Below, piece by piece: positions 22,345 to 33,639 of a stretch of DNA of 62,000 nt (the stretch's first letter is position 1; every line of letters starts with the position of its first letter). This DNA is from Gnetum montanum. Lineage: Eukaryota; Streptophyta; Gnetopsida; Gnetales; Gnetaceae. The translations under genes were made by a program, and so were the position numbers. The stretch is taken from the NCBI GenBank assembly GCA_015680685.1, contig MNCI01028452.1, positions 420,781-482,780 on the forward strand, in the 5' to 3' direction. A model generated the notes under the pieces. That model was not told the origin of the DNA. It worked only from the letters and a program-made list of their open reading frames with translations, and searched no databases.

Positions 22345-24237
22345 TGAATGAAAACTCATCCTTGAGTTTCTTACAAAATATTGGGAAGTTATGGGATTAT
22401 TGACTGAATGATGACTGAGGTGATATGGAATGATAGACTCAAAGTGCTCAGTGAATGGATCGACAAACATATTACAACATTGGTATTCATAACCATTGTG
22501 GTGAACATAGTACATAGATGACATCTGGACCCTTATTTGACAACTTGAAGAGAGAGAGAGAGAGAGAAAAGAAAATGAGGTGCATTATTGCCGATGTCAA
22601 AAATGTGCACACCGTTGTTCATCCATGGCCACATGACCAAGCTTGTTCCTTGCGTAAATGCTCTTGCTTTAGTCCATCCTGAGTGCTCCCTCCTATTTCA
22701 GTCCATTGTCCATGTGATTACCATTTGCACACACAACATAATTATGAATTAGCAAGGATAAGATATAATATAATTGATACCTTGCCTTGATATGAAGCAC
22801 ATTGGCTAGGTTGTGAGTATGGAAGATATTGGGTTAGAGGTTTGTAACTGATAACTACCCAAGGTGTCGGGGTGAGATAAGTAATGGAATGGAAAAATAT
22901 GCGACAAGCCCCCATGACTAAGAGTGAACCTCCAGTAGTAATAGGATGGAAGATGAAAGAACAAGGAAGATTAGAGAAATAACAACAGTGAAGCCAATAA
23001 AAATGCATAGAAGGGTAGAGAAAAACGAATGTCATATATGGGGTGAAATGAGGAATAGTTGATTGCAAGAAATGTTTAAGGGAAAGAACTTAACAATTGC
23101 ACCAAAAAGGAATGCTAGTGGGTCCTTCCCAAAGTAGGCTCATATTCTTTATGCCCTAACAAACCCACAAACTAAAGAGTCTATAGGCTCTAGGAATGAC
23201 AGATGGACATAATAGTTAAGAATTCACCCATAAGGATTTACCTAAAAATAACAATGCATCGACCAAGATATAGACTAATCATAAAACCAACAGTGAGGTG
23301 GAATATGGAAAGTAATATGGAAAGAGAAGAGAGAATGGAATGGAATCCAAAAATGAAGGTTGTGTAAATTCCCTTGTGTAGTATGTGATTAAAGTGACTT
23401 AATAAAATTCAATCCAAATCTAGATTAAAACTGTCCACATCTAGTGACCTCACATCAACACCCTTGACCAACCCATCCTCCTGAAGCAACAAAAATGCAT
23501 TCACAGAGCAACCACCATTCCAAAAAGGGAAGAATAGAGAAGTAGGAAGTGAGAAAGGGCCTTAGTTAGAGGGGACCTTCAGGCATGGGTAGCATGTCTT
23601 TCTAGTTCCATAACTAGTGCTTGTAGCCCATGTTTCGTTATTATGTCTAAGGGGTATGCTTTGAATTCCAACCAGTTTGTTTTTTTTTTTGAGTGAGAAT
23701 CACACCATGCAAAGACTTATTTGATTTAGTCAACTTCCTGATATTGGTCAATAGTGGAATGGTGGAAAACCTATGAAAAACATCCAAGTACCTAAGAGAA
23801 TAGCCAGCACAAATGCGTTGAATCCCCTTGAAGTCACACCCTATTCAATCCATTTGAATCTTTCCTTGGTTTGAAGAATACCAAGCCACTAATTCATTAA
23901 TAGGTTTGTTTAGAAAAAGGGACAATACAATTCCAACATAAAGGAGGACCATAGAGTTGAATGGATGACATGGACTCAATGCCTTTTTTATTAAAAGAAA
24001 CCATATCTTAGTAGCAACATTGAAAGTCAAAGGTAAAAACAAAACATTAGCAATTAACACTATTATAGTACAATCCACCATCATAAGCACTTATTATGTG
24101 ACGAGTGAGAATAAATAAAAAAAAATGTAAGAAAGAAAGAAATAGTAAAAATGTTAATGATGGTGTAAAACAAAAACAAGTAAATATGAAAAAATGTGTA
24201 AAACAAAAAGATAAAAGAAATTGAGGGCTTAGAATAA
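22345..24237 (-). other. Element C 3' noncoding region
   Basis: Colinear with 13111-14556 of element A: (GA)n at 22549-22567 matches its CT tract, and the ACCCAC/CCAAAG block near 23121 matches 13803. It carries extra PPT-like motifs (22911, 24256). Small open frames here show no recognisable protein. Confidence 0.65.
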
Positions 24238-25460
24238 CTAGTATTGGTGGCCATCTCTCCCATGACTAAGTTGAAAGGAGGACATTCGAAATAATGAGTA
24301 GGGTTGTCCATCAATAGAGGTAGTGCTAGTACTAGCTATTTTGGGCTCGTGGAAAGGTTTGGTTTGCTGGATGTTGACTAATAATTTCTTATCTGGGCTT
24401 CCAGGTTTATAGACCATCATGGCCCTTGAAGGAAAATTTTTATGAATGATATAAGGTCCTTTCCATAGTGTTTGAAATTTAGTTCATTGTGGCACATGTG
24501 CGGGATTCTAATAAAGAACCCTATCTCTTGGTTGGTATGTGACTTTTCTAATTTTCAGGTCATGACGTTGTTTGTTGAAGACCTTGTGTAGTTCATTGGA
24601 TGACAGGGTGGCTAATCAATTTTCATCTAGCAAGTGAAGATTCATTAACCATTCTTTCTGTGCTAAACTGAGGTCAAGGTTAAGGTCACATGCTGTAGAT
24701 AGCGTATGGAGCTCCACTTGGATAGGAAGTGTTGGAGGTTTACTGTACACTAACTCATAGGGAGAGTAGCCTATAGGGAGTTCCCATGTGGAGCGGTATG
24801 CCCAAAGGGCATCATTCAGTTTGGTGCTCCAATCTTGCCTATATTTGCTAATGGTTCATGTCAAGATTTTTGTGATTTCCCTATTGGTGACTTCGGCTTG
24901 ACCATTCGCTTAAGGATGATAAGGTGTAGTCAGTTTATGCTCGAATCCTAAGCATTGCATCAACTTCTGAAAAGTTTCACTTATAAAATGTGTACCATTA
25001 TTAGAAATAAATGCATGAGGCACGCCAAACCTATTTAGGATTTTTTGTTGAACAAATCTTGTAGTGGTAGATGATGTACAGTTGGTAATAGTGGCTACTT
25101 TTTTCCACTTTATAAAATAGTCAATAACAACAACAATGTATGCTTTTCCATTGGACATTGGTGTAATAGACCCCATAAAATAAATACCCCATATGTCAAA
25201 GGGTTTTAAGGGTTGAATCCATTATTGTGGACCCTCCATTCTAATAGTCATTCCCCCATTGCATTGGCAGCGCTCACAATATTAGAAAAAATGATGGATG
25301 TCCCAAAATAATGTAGGCCAATAATTTCCTGCAAGTAAGATTTTAATGGTTGTTTATCTCCTAGTGTAATGACGCCCACAAGGGCCCTCATGAGCATCTT
25401 GGAGAACTTGCAATTGATCTACATTAGGAACACACCATCAAACCAAGCCATCAAAACATA
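24238..25460 (-). pseudogene. Element C integrase, broken
   Basis: Minus strand: the zinc-finger part (about 25250-25440) is damaged. The core begins FMGSITPMSNGKAYIVVVIDYF, where the first catalytic Asp of GIDFMG reads Tyr (about 25167). The second Asp block reads ISNNGTHF (Asp to Asn, about 25002). The Glu block ANGQAEVTN (24885-24908) is kept. Two of the three D-D-E residues are therefore lost. The C-terminal part KFQTLWKGPYII and LDKKLLVNIQQTKPFHEPK matches element A. Confidence 0.88.
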
Positions 25461-25719
25461 CCTTGTAAAGGTGTCTGTTGATTTTCATTAAATGTTTGAC
25501 TTGGTGGAGAAACTATTGTTTCTTTTTAATGTCTAGCCCTTGTGGTGTTTCTTGTGTGAGAAGATAGGTAAGAATTCTACTATACTAATTTATATTTGTG
25601 GGGGATTGGTTGTTTATTACACTTGCAAAGAGGAGTTCATCAGGGAAGTGATTAGAAATTAGGTATTCATCCTCTTTGTTGTCCCATCGCAACCAAGATA
25701 AATGATTAGCAACAACATT

Positions 25720-26012
25720 CTCAGTGCCTTTACGATCTATTGATATCAAAATCTTGCAAGATCACCAGCCATCATATGACACAAGGGTTCACTGTTGGTT
25801 TATTCATAAGGAACTGGGTCACACTATGATCCATGTGTATAAATACCTTATAGCCTAATACATAGCGCCTAAATTTTTCTAGTGCAAATACCACAACCAT
25901 TAGCTCTTTTTCTGTTGTGGTATAGTTGAGTTGTGCACCAGCAATACTTCGACTTGCACAGTGAATGTAATAGGGACGTTTTTGGTCATCTAACTATGTA
26001 AGTATGACTCCT
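25720..26012 (-). pseudogene. Element C RNase H, C-terminal part
   Basis: Minus-strand frames give the YTTTEKELMVVVFALEKFRRYVLG-like block and VDHSVT-type downstream motif, colinear with 11380-11700 of element A. The domain is cut after the residue block preceding VLGV by the solo LTR at 26013-27033; the N-terminal half is at 27039 onward. Confidence 0.75.
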
Positions 26013-26052
26013 TGATGAGACTTGAATTGCTCATAGTGCTGGTGGTCGCCTT

Positions 26053-26108
26053 AAGGCACCCACGATAAGGCACCCATGATAAGGCACCCACGTTAAGGCA
26101 CCCACGTT
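26053..26108. repeat. 14-bp tandem repeat x4 in solo-LTR U3
   Basis: Unit AAGGCACCCACGWT, four copies with one internal change each at most. It lies between the LTR start and the palindrome, so it enlarges a normally tiny U3. Confidence 0.9.
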
Positions 26109-26120
26109 GTATCATGGGCC

Positions 26121-26144
26121 GCGATATCGCGTACGCGATATTGC
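26121..26144. promoter_or_regulatory. U3 palindrome of the solo LTR
   Basis: GCGATATCGCGT followed by ACGCGATATTGC: a 24-bp palindrome with a single C-to-T change. The TATA box starts 16 bp after it. Confidence 0.8.
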
Positions 26145-26160
26145 AGCTAGCCGCAATTCC

Positions 26161-26168
26161 TATAAATA
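26161..26168 (+). promoter_or_regulatory. TATA box of the solo LTR
   Basis: TATAAATA followed by AGAGGCGGC, the same block as in elements A and C and the 60-kb LTR. Confidence 0.75.
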
Positions 26169-26567
26169 AGAGGCGGCTCTCCCTCATTTCCATCCCAATT
26201 TTAGTGTAGCGAAGCTCTGGCAGTTTGATCCCTCCAGAGTTAGAATTTTTCCCGTGTCTGCCCGCAGTGTGGTGAATGTGATTGTACGGTGTCTTTATTC
26301 GAGTGTGCCGTACTTGGACACGCACATGACCGGCAATAAAGATCGAGATTACTTCATCATTGCAGCATTCACTTAGTTTATTTATTGTTATTTATTTCAT
26401 GTTATTTATTGCTTTCATAGCGCGGTGTAAGTACGACTTGACTACGAGCATCTACGGGTGTGTACGGCTAGTTAAGGAATCGGTTACTTATCGCGATTAG
26501 TCTCTCAACCCTTAAACTCCTAGAAGCGGAACGAGTACGACTTGATTACGAGCATTTAAGTGTGACT

Positions 26568-26690
26568 GCTTGGTAGCCCAGTGGTGTAGCTAGGGGGATC
26601 TACGCTTGGTAACCCAGTGGCGTATTTGGGGTCTGCGCTTGGTAATCCCAGTGGCGTACCTAGGCCTATGCTTGGTAGTCCCAGTGGCAG
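26568..26690. repeat. U5 tandem repeat, GCTTGGTAAYCCCAGTGG units
   Basis: Four units of about 30-36 bp, each starting GCTTGGTARYCCCAGTGG. Element A LTRs keep two decayed units (6530-6580, 14955-15010), and C LTRs have the inverted ACTGGGTTACCAAGTGTT form. Confidence 0.75.
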
Positions 26691-27038
26691 TCGTGCACGA
26701 AGTCCAAGATGTGTACGGTTGATCAAGGAATCGGTTGCTCGTCGCACTTAGGCTAGATTAGATTTTCTTACCTTTTCCTCTTAGCTTAGAATTAGTTAAT
26801 ATTATTTTCCACTGCCATCAGGAGTAGCGTTAGATTTAGAACACATCATACACCTCATCTAGACTAAACCATACGTGACATATGCAAAACTAGTCTAGAT
26901 GGGAAGACAGCGAACTGCGACCTAAGGCTAACTATCTAGATACCACAACTAGTCCATCTGCGGAGTTCGACCGGATCGCGCGTGCGACGCTCGTTTCGTA
27001 TGGTTGAGTGTAGGGGTACCTCGCCACTCATCACTCCT

Positions 27039-28200
27039 AAAGAAAAATTGGATGCATCAGTCATTATATGGAATGGTTTAGATGAGTCGGGAGCTTGTAG
27101 AATGGGTATTTCTATGAGCTTATGCTTTAATGTTTGGAAAGCTAGCTTACATTCCTTGGTCCATTCAAAGGGTACATCCTTCTTCATTAGTTCAACCAAC
27201 GATTTTGCGATCTTTGAAAAATTCTCAATGAAGTATCTATAATAGGCCGTATGTCCAAGGAATGATCATATGTCTTTTATGGTTTCAGGTTGACGAGGGA
27301 TTCCTTGGATGAATTTAATTTTCTTAGGATCTACCTCCATCCTTGTTTGTGAAATTTTATGCCCTAATACAATGCCCTCTTGGACCATTAAGTTGTTTTT
27401 CTGCAAATTGAGCCTTAGGTTGGTTTCAACACATCATTTTAGTACTTGCTCTAATCAGTCCAATGCTTGTTCAAAGTCTACTACATAGCTAGAGAAATCA
27501 TCCATAAAAACCTCCACACCATTCCCTATTTGTTGCTAAAATATACTAAGAACTAGACACTAAAATGTTGTTGGAGCATTGCACAAGCCAAATGGCATCT
27601 GCCTATATGCAAATGTCCCCCAAGGACTTGTGAATGTAGTCTTGGCTTGGTCTTCTGATGCTATTTTAATTGGATTGTATCCACTGTAACCATCCAAAAA
27701 ACTATAATAACAATGCCCTACAATGGTATCTAAAACTTGGTCAACGAATGGTAATGGGAAAGGGTCTTTAAATGTTGCCATGTTTAATAGCCTAAAGTCT
27801 ATACACACCCTCCATTTACCATCTTTTATAGGCACAATGACTAATGAACTAACCCATTCACTATCAGCAATGGGGTAGATGAACCCAACCTTTAGAAGTT
27901 ATTCAATTTCTTTTTTAACTACTTGATTAAGCTTTGGGTTCAATCGTCTTTGCGGTTGTCATCAAGGCTTCATAGAGGGGTTAGTGTAAATTCTATGTTG
28001 GCATATCCTAGGATCTATTCCAGTTAACTCAAGATATGACCAAGCAAAGGTTGTTGACAATTTGTTTACCATCTTCAGCAGTCTTTCTTTTTGTTGAAGA
28101 GCAAGCTTAGCGTTAATGATTACCAGTTTTCCATTCTTGAGAAATGTATACTCCATACCAGTGGGAAACATTTTTAACTTGAGGGGCTCTCACTTAAACT
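27039..28200 (-). pseudogene. Element C reverse transcriptase and start of RNase H, broken
   Basis: Minus strand, from right to left: SMKP near 28160, ESDSEW and then MPIKDGKWRVCIDFRLLNMATFKDPF (27835), FLDGYSGYNPI, SPWGTFAYRQMPFGLCNAPTTF. The catalytic VFMDDFSSY is intact near 27500, unlike the FMDN of element A. It continues through KDVPFEWTKECKLAFQTLKHKL and TDASNFSLGV, where the solo LTR interrupts. Several stops, for example after TTF and near 27240. Confidence 0.9.
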
Positions 28201-28489
28201 CATCAAGGATTTCCAACTTCCCCCAGTTGATATTTTTAGTGTCAGTACTTGGAAATTGATGATGGACTTGCTCTAATGCATCTATTCTATCAATATAAGC
28301 ATAAGTGAAGCTTTCAATTGGTTCCATGTATATAGTTGAATTGCTCTCTTGGTTAGCTATCAGCCATTGGGTACCTTCCTATCTTGTGGCTACTACATAT
28401 AGGTAGCTTTGTATGTCAGTTACTTGTGCACACTAGTTGCATGTAAGCAATGTTAAATGTTGTACAAACCAAGACTTCTACACGTAGTT

Positions 28490-28890
28490 GCACCCTGTGT
28501 CACTATATGCGATGCATGGAACTTTCTTTTTCTCGATCTTTCCAAACTTATTTTCTTTTTATATCTTTAGGGAAACATTATGTATTCCTAGGCATGCATC
28601 AATTGTAATTAGCCATGCTCTTCCCATTATAATTGGGAAGTCCCCCTTACAGTTGTTGACTTGGATCATTAGGAAATTAGCTGGATATGACCATCCATAA
28701 ACAGTGGTGACAATGTCCTCCACTAGTTCCAATGGGATAGTGATGGACTGGTTGGCCAACTCTAGATGAATGTTACTCTTTTTTAGTAGAGGCAAGTTCC
28801 AGGCTTTGTACATTTCTTGAGAGATTAATTTAACACTAGAATCTGAATCCAAAAGAGCTTTGCAAGGCTCATTTCCAGTGATTTGCAAAT
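28490..28890 (-). pseudogene. pro: Element C protease
   Basis: Open in one frame from 29266 through 28559. It contains LLDSDSSVKLIS, in which the active-site Gly of D-S-G is Asp, and GDFPIIMGRAWL near the end. Colinear with 9410-9860 of element A, where the D-S-G is kept. The same frame carries the Pro/Ser-rich end of Gag upstream, so gag-pro was one reading frame. Confidence 0.85.
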
Positions 28891-28899
28891 ATATGAGAG

Positions 28900-31330
28900 G
28901 ACTTCTAGGATCAGAGAATTTCCTAGGAAGATGGCCTGCTTTAATCCAATTAGTGATGGTGTGGGTTAACATAATAGTGTGTGTTCGGTGCAATTTTTGG
29001 TTCGAAGGAAGCTCCAAAGATTCAAACAATGGTGAGGCATTTGGACAATTAGCCACTTGTGGTTGTAAGGACTTGGTTGGGCTATTGGTTCTAAAGAAAG
29101 GTCTCTTCTTTGATTGGTTGTCCAAACCAATAGTAGGTTGAGGATTGATAGCTCTTGTAGCGTTACGTTGTTGCGGCTGGGCAAGAAGCTCACCCTGCAT
29201 AGTTGGAGTAGGTGGTAATGGAGCTGAGGGTGGAAGAGATGCAGATAGATGAGAAGGATAGTACATATGTGGAACATCACCCTAAGGAGAAGAAGTTCTA
29301 TAGTACTTGGGGGCCTAGTAGTGAGGTTGAAGAGTAATGTGACTAGTAGAGTCATGTGGAGAGATCGGTTGCTAAATGTAATACCCGTATGGGTCGGGTT
29401 GATGGTAAGGATACTATTGACATGGTGGTGGCATTCCCCATGATTGTGGGTGTTGCCACTATTGATACTATTCATTCGGTTATGATGAAGCTCCACTCAC
29501 ATAATATGTCAAGGGTTGGTGGAACTACCTTGGGTTACCTTGAGGATAAAGTAACCTTCTGGGTGTTTGCTATCTATTTAATCGTGGTTTAGTACATACA
29601 CCCCAGACTCTTGTAGATGTAACAACACTGGGCAACATCCCTTAGGATGGTCATATTGGCAAATCTCACATCCTTCATCATTGTTCATGTCTGAATCCAC
29701 AACCTCTTCAATGACGACAACCTTGCCCTTACCTTTGTTACATGTATACTTAGCTTCTTTCTTTTTCCTCCTCTCTCAGTCACCACTTGGTTTTCTAGAC
29801 TCCTCTACTATTTTTAGAATGGTTTGAAATTTATCATCTAGGGAGTTCCACATTTAATCAACCTTTGTCAATACTTCTGATGCAAATTTTTGAATGGGCA
29901 AAGTCTTTCTATTCACCATATCTTCAAGTGGTGATTCTTCCTCATCTTCACAAAAACTAATATCCTTCTTTCATAGGGAAGGATCTTTGTTGTATTTCTC
30001 TGCACTTTCTCTTTTCCTCAACTTTCCTTCCTCCTTGGCAACTTGCTCCAATAATCTTTGTAGTTGATGGGCTCTCAGCTTAGATAGCCTTCCTTGGGCA
30101 TAAGTCCCAAGGGTTCTTCATGTTTCATACCTAAGCCCATCTGCGAGACAACATAGTTGTTCCTTTTGCAAGTAAGCATGGCTAGGACAACGATGTAATA
30201 ATGAATAATATTGACCCATGGTAGCATCTATGTCCTCCTTGCTTCCATCCTTGGATTTGCTTACGTAGATTGGACACTCAAGAGTATGTTTGATACTTAT
30301 GGTTGAATAGCTCCAACATGGTACTCCATTGATGAATGGATTCCGGTTCTAAGGACTGATACCAATTTTCTGCTTCCTTGATCAGTGTCTGTGGAAACAA
30401 CTTTAACTTTGACATTCATTTTCTATATTTTGCAAGGCACATGAGTTGTGGAATGCTTGTAAATGATTTTGAGAATCAGCATTGTATCCATCTTCAAATT
30501 GTGGGATGTTATTCATGTCTAGTCTTTTAATCCTACGATCTTTTTGTTCCCTTGTTGGAATGCTAATAGCCTCTGTTATATCTAACATACTTTGGGTGGA
30601 AAGTAGGGGTTCATTGTGATCATGTTATCTATGGTGTCTATGATGCCTATGCTGTCCCTACTCTTGATTCTTTCATGATGTGTCTCTCTAGACTGCCCTC
30701 ATCCCCTTTCTTGACTATTTTTTCTATGATCTCTATTTTGCTTACCCTTGTCCTCATGGTCTTACCCTTTGCGACTATTTTTAGATCTCAAAGGAGAGGG
30801 GGAAGGAGATGATGAAGGTGAAGAGGAAGGAGGATTGGTGCCATGAAAGTTCTTGTCACTTTCTCTTCGATGGTCACGGCCTTGATCACGGTTACAGTCG
30901 AATGTCCATTGTTGTCATGTGTTCATGTTTCTTTTTTGGATCCTTTTTGTTCATTGGTACCAGAACCTAGTTTATGAATAGTCGTGTGAAGATTCTAATA
31001 CACAACTCCTTGATTGAAGTCAATGAGAGGAACATCATTTTGTGGAAAACCTCTTGAGATAGGTTCACCACCCTTGTTTTCACTTAGGACATACGAGACA
31101 TCCTGAGATCACTTTTCCTTCACGAATTTGTAATGTCTCTTCTATTGTAAATCCCTATGGTGTTGTGCCTTTGTGGGTCGATAATCTCTCGAATCTTGTT
31201 CATGCACAATGTACTCCAATTGTAAGTGCTACATACCAATTCGTGTGAGAGCATGAAGATGCATGCCCGGGATTGAGCGATTAGGAGGTAACACTATGTT
31301 ACCTTCTAAATCATGCCATCAAAATTGTTC
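28900..31330 (-). pseudogene. gag: Element C Gag, broken
   Basis: Minus strand: N-terminal part near 31300-31000, then LDITEAISIPTREQKDRRIKRLDMNNIPQFEDGYNADS (30403-30588) and a following segment with the YYSLLHRCPSHAY-type block around 30190. It is colinear with the Gag of element A. The C-terminal tail (28900-29500) is rich in Pro, His and Asn. Multiple frame changes. Confidence 0.82.
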
Positions 31331-31612
31331 ATCCTAGTGGAGGATAAAGATAAATTTTGGTATATACTCATTAGGATGAACGTATACTATGCGAAAGTAT
31401 TGGGGCATTGGTGGATCATCATGTGCAACCCACCTCTGATTATTCATGGTGTTGAACCTAGTTGGTGGAGCACATTCATAAGAAGAAGGAGACACGATTG
31501 ATTATTCAGTGTGCAATACTCTTTTTTGATGATTGTAGGATAACTAACCCTAAGGGTTCATTCCAACAATGGAAAGATTTCCTAAGTTCTAATAAGCACA
31601 CAAACAACAAAA

Positions 31613-31630
31613 TCCTTGGCAATGACGACA
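31613..31630 (-). other. Element C primer-binding site
   Basis: Complement reads TGTCGTCATTGCCAAGGA, one base from the LTR. It is a mutated form of the tRNA-Asp-type site of A (TGGCGCCATTGC). Confidence 0.75.
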
Positions 31631-31631
31631 A

Positions 31632-32496
31632 TGATGAGCGACGAGGTACCCCTATGCCTAACCATACGAATACGAGCATTCATGCATGATTCGGTTGAAC
31701 TTTTAGGATTAAGTGCTTATGTGCCTACATAGAAAAAGGATGAGTTATGCAATCATTGTCTTCCCAAGCTTACTTGTAAGGCTCAATTGTATGGTTAAGT
31801 AAACTTGAGGTATGTGGTTTTTATTATTTTATGCTTTATGTTCTTGATGCTTAAAAGAGAGAAATGAGGTAATTTAATAACTAATTTGATTTAACTAATT
31901 AACTATTCTCTAACTAGTTCTAACACAAACATCCATTCCCACTCTCTGAACACATCCTAAACTAGTGTAACACTACTGGGATTACTAAATGCTAGTGGTT
32001 ACTGGGTTACCAAGTGTTCCCACGTATTCTCGAAGTGGTCATGCTGAGTGTGCTAATTCATTGGTAATGAAAATTAATAATTCTATGAAATAACATTAAG
32101 TAACTATTGAAAGCATTAAATAATAGTAAATAATATGAAATGCAATAATTAAGCTATTTTAAATGTTGCAAGGTTTATCACAAATTTCGTCTTTATTTTC
32201 AAACACAAGGTATGCTCAGGTATACAATGCTGAAATAAAGATCTGTTCACTTTATGACTCCTACTGCAGGCACTCAGAAATAATTCTACCTTTGGAAAGG
32301 AAAAATTGCAAGAGTTTGGCTAAGGGACTAAAAAATAATGCAAAACCAAGTGCCCCTGTCTCTTATTTATAGGTAACGATTCAGGTTCCAACATCGCATG
32401 CCCAATATTACTTTGGCATCTATGATATCACATATCCGATATCAAGGGCCTAATATCGAGGGTCCGATATCGAGGGTTTGATATTGAGACTCATCA
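31632..32496 (-). repeat. Element C 5' LTR
   Basis: TGATGAGCGACGAGG at the inner end and GACTCATCA at the outer end. The TATA box on the minus strand is at 32364-32371. Confidence 0.92.
32421..32490. promoter_or_regulatory. GATATC palindrome plus half-site array in element C 5' LTR
   Basis: A decayed palindrome (32421-32444) is followed by three more half-sites at about 15-bp spacing: TAATATCGAG, CCGATATCGAG and TTGATATTGAG. The array lies between the LTR end and the TATA box, about 49 bp from the latter. Confidence 0.65.
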
Positions 32497-33639
32497 CTAC
32501 CACACTTGCATAGCTTTCTAATTAAGTAGGAAATTGGAAGTGTTAGTTTCCCTAACTTCATTTCTTTGAACTGTCATTGGATTTTAGTGAAGCAATACTG
32601 GGGAAGGTTGGCTTCAAAGTTTTCCATTAAAATGACACTTCGGCTAGTTGCATGAGTGGAGATTTGATTAAGCCCTTTCATGGGAAATAGGTGGTACATC
32701 CCAATCTTAAAGTATGTTTTCTCCTTTAGAGTCATTTCATTGTATGACTTGTCCTCTTTATCGTATGCCTGTCTTAGCCATAGTTTCTTTGTTTTGGGGT
32801 TAGATCTAGTGGACAGGTGAGCAACCTTAGTTTCTTTATTATGCAGCTTGAGAGCTACAGTAATGTCCTTGACTAAATAAGAGATGATCACCTCATAGAT
32901 GTTAATAGTGGTGCCTTCATCTTTATTATGCTAGAATTGATAGACTTCAGCTAGGTACCATTCACCATTGTTTGATAATACGGGCTACAATGGAGACACC
33001 TTAAGTTGCATCTACACGACTTCTGAAGTAAACTCCATGAATGAACCAAAGTTCATTTCCACAATGACCAAAGTGAATGTGGATTTTTCCAAGGTGGTAG
33101 GAAGGCAGTTAGGGGGAAACATGAGATGTTGTCCCTATTCAGAGGCCAGTAGTTCTACTACCTCTTCTTAGGCCAATTGCCCAGTAGCAGGGACCTCTTG
33201 GTAAATACTGAAGGATTGGGCCTCTTGCTCAGCATGTTCTACTTGTTCACCTTGTTGACTGTAGCCACCACATGGGCACTTAGTGGCTCTTTACGAGGGT
33301 TCACCCTAAGCACCTCTTTTTGGGGCCATCTACAATCAAGCAAAAACCAAGTGTTATTAAGGTTATATTTGTTATCATCAATTGATTTATACCTTACTCA
33401 TAACCTTAGTTCATTAAGTTCATAATGCATATGATTGTAGGGTTAGAAAAATTTTCAAGAAAAGTCCCCAAAAAGTTTCTATCTTCTTTTACAATGCTTC
33501 AGAACTAGTTCCTTTTTCATTATATGTGGCTCATAATAATGGTTATGGGCCCATGGGTTGGAAAAATTGGATTTCTAGCATTATCGTGAATGACTTTCAT
33601 TATAATTCCAAAGGTTTTCAACATTCTTACCCTTGTGAT
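32497..33639 (-). pseudogene. Element B coiled-coil ORF, N-terminal part
   Basis: Continues 19807-21495 across element C. The best open stretch (32574-32891) contains EVIISYLVKDITVALKLHN and MTLKEKTYFKIGMYHLFPM. The beginning, near 33639, reads RVRMLKTFGIIMKVIHDNARNP and PIFPTHGPIT, and is cut by element D; its start must lie beyond 51830. No family recognised. The fold style (short helices, then long coiled coil) is reminiscent of extra ORFs carried by some plant Ty3/gypsy elements, which is inference. Confidence 0.55.

Larger units (their letters stand above)
26013..27033 (+). mobile_element. Solo LTR inside element C
   Basis: A single 1021-bp LTR, TGATGAGAC...CACTCATCA, flanked by the perfect target duplication CTCCT (26008-26012, 27034-27038). 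It is oriented opposite to C. No internal DNA remains, so two LTRs probably recombined. It is related to the LTR at 60180-60957 and less closely to A and C. It is CpG-rich, hence younger looking than its surroundings. Confidence 0.95.
21496..32496 (-). mobile_element. Element C: Athila-like retrotransposon, minus strand, interrupted by a solo LTR
   Basis: LTRs of 837 bp (21496-22332, 3') and 865 bp (31632-32496, 5'), PBS at 31613, PPT at 22333. Gag, protease, RT, RNase H and integrase are colinear with element A and clearly related. It lies within the coiled-coil ORF of B. Flanking pentamers are CTAGT and CTACC, so the target duplication is only partly preserved. A + strand solo LTR (26013-27033) splits its RNase H. 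Confidence 0.93.

Noticed and set aside
22549-22567. (GA)n tract as a regulatory site or CRISPR-like repeat
   Set aside because: A simple-sequence repeat with no spacers, matched by the CT tract in element A; plain microsatellite.
26556-26747. Minus-strand frame with repeated GLPS units
   Set aside because: A translation artefact of the U5 tandem repeat in the solo LTR.
28860-29592. + strand open frames opposite to element C gag
   Set aside because: Mirror frames of the Pro/Gln-rich Gag tail; no motif and no matching frame at the equivalent place in element A.
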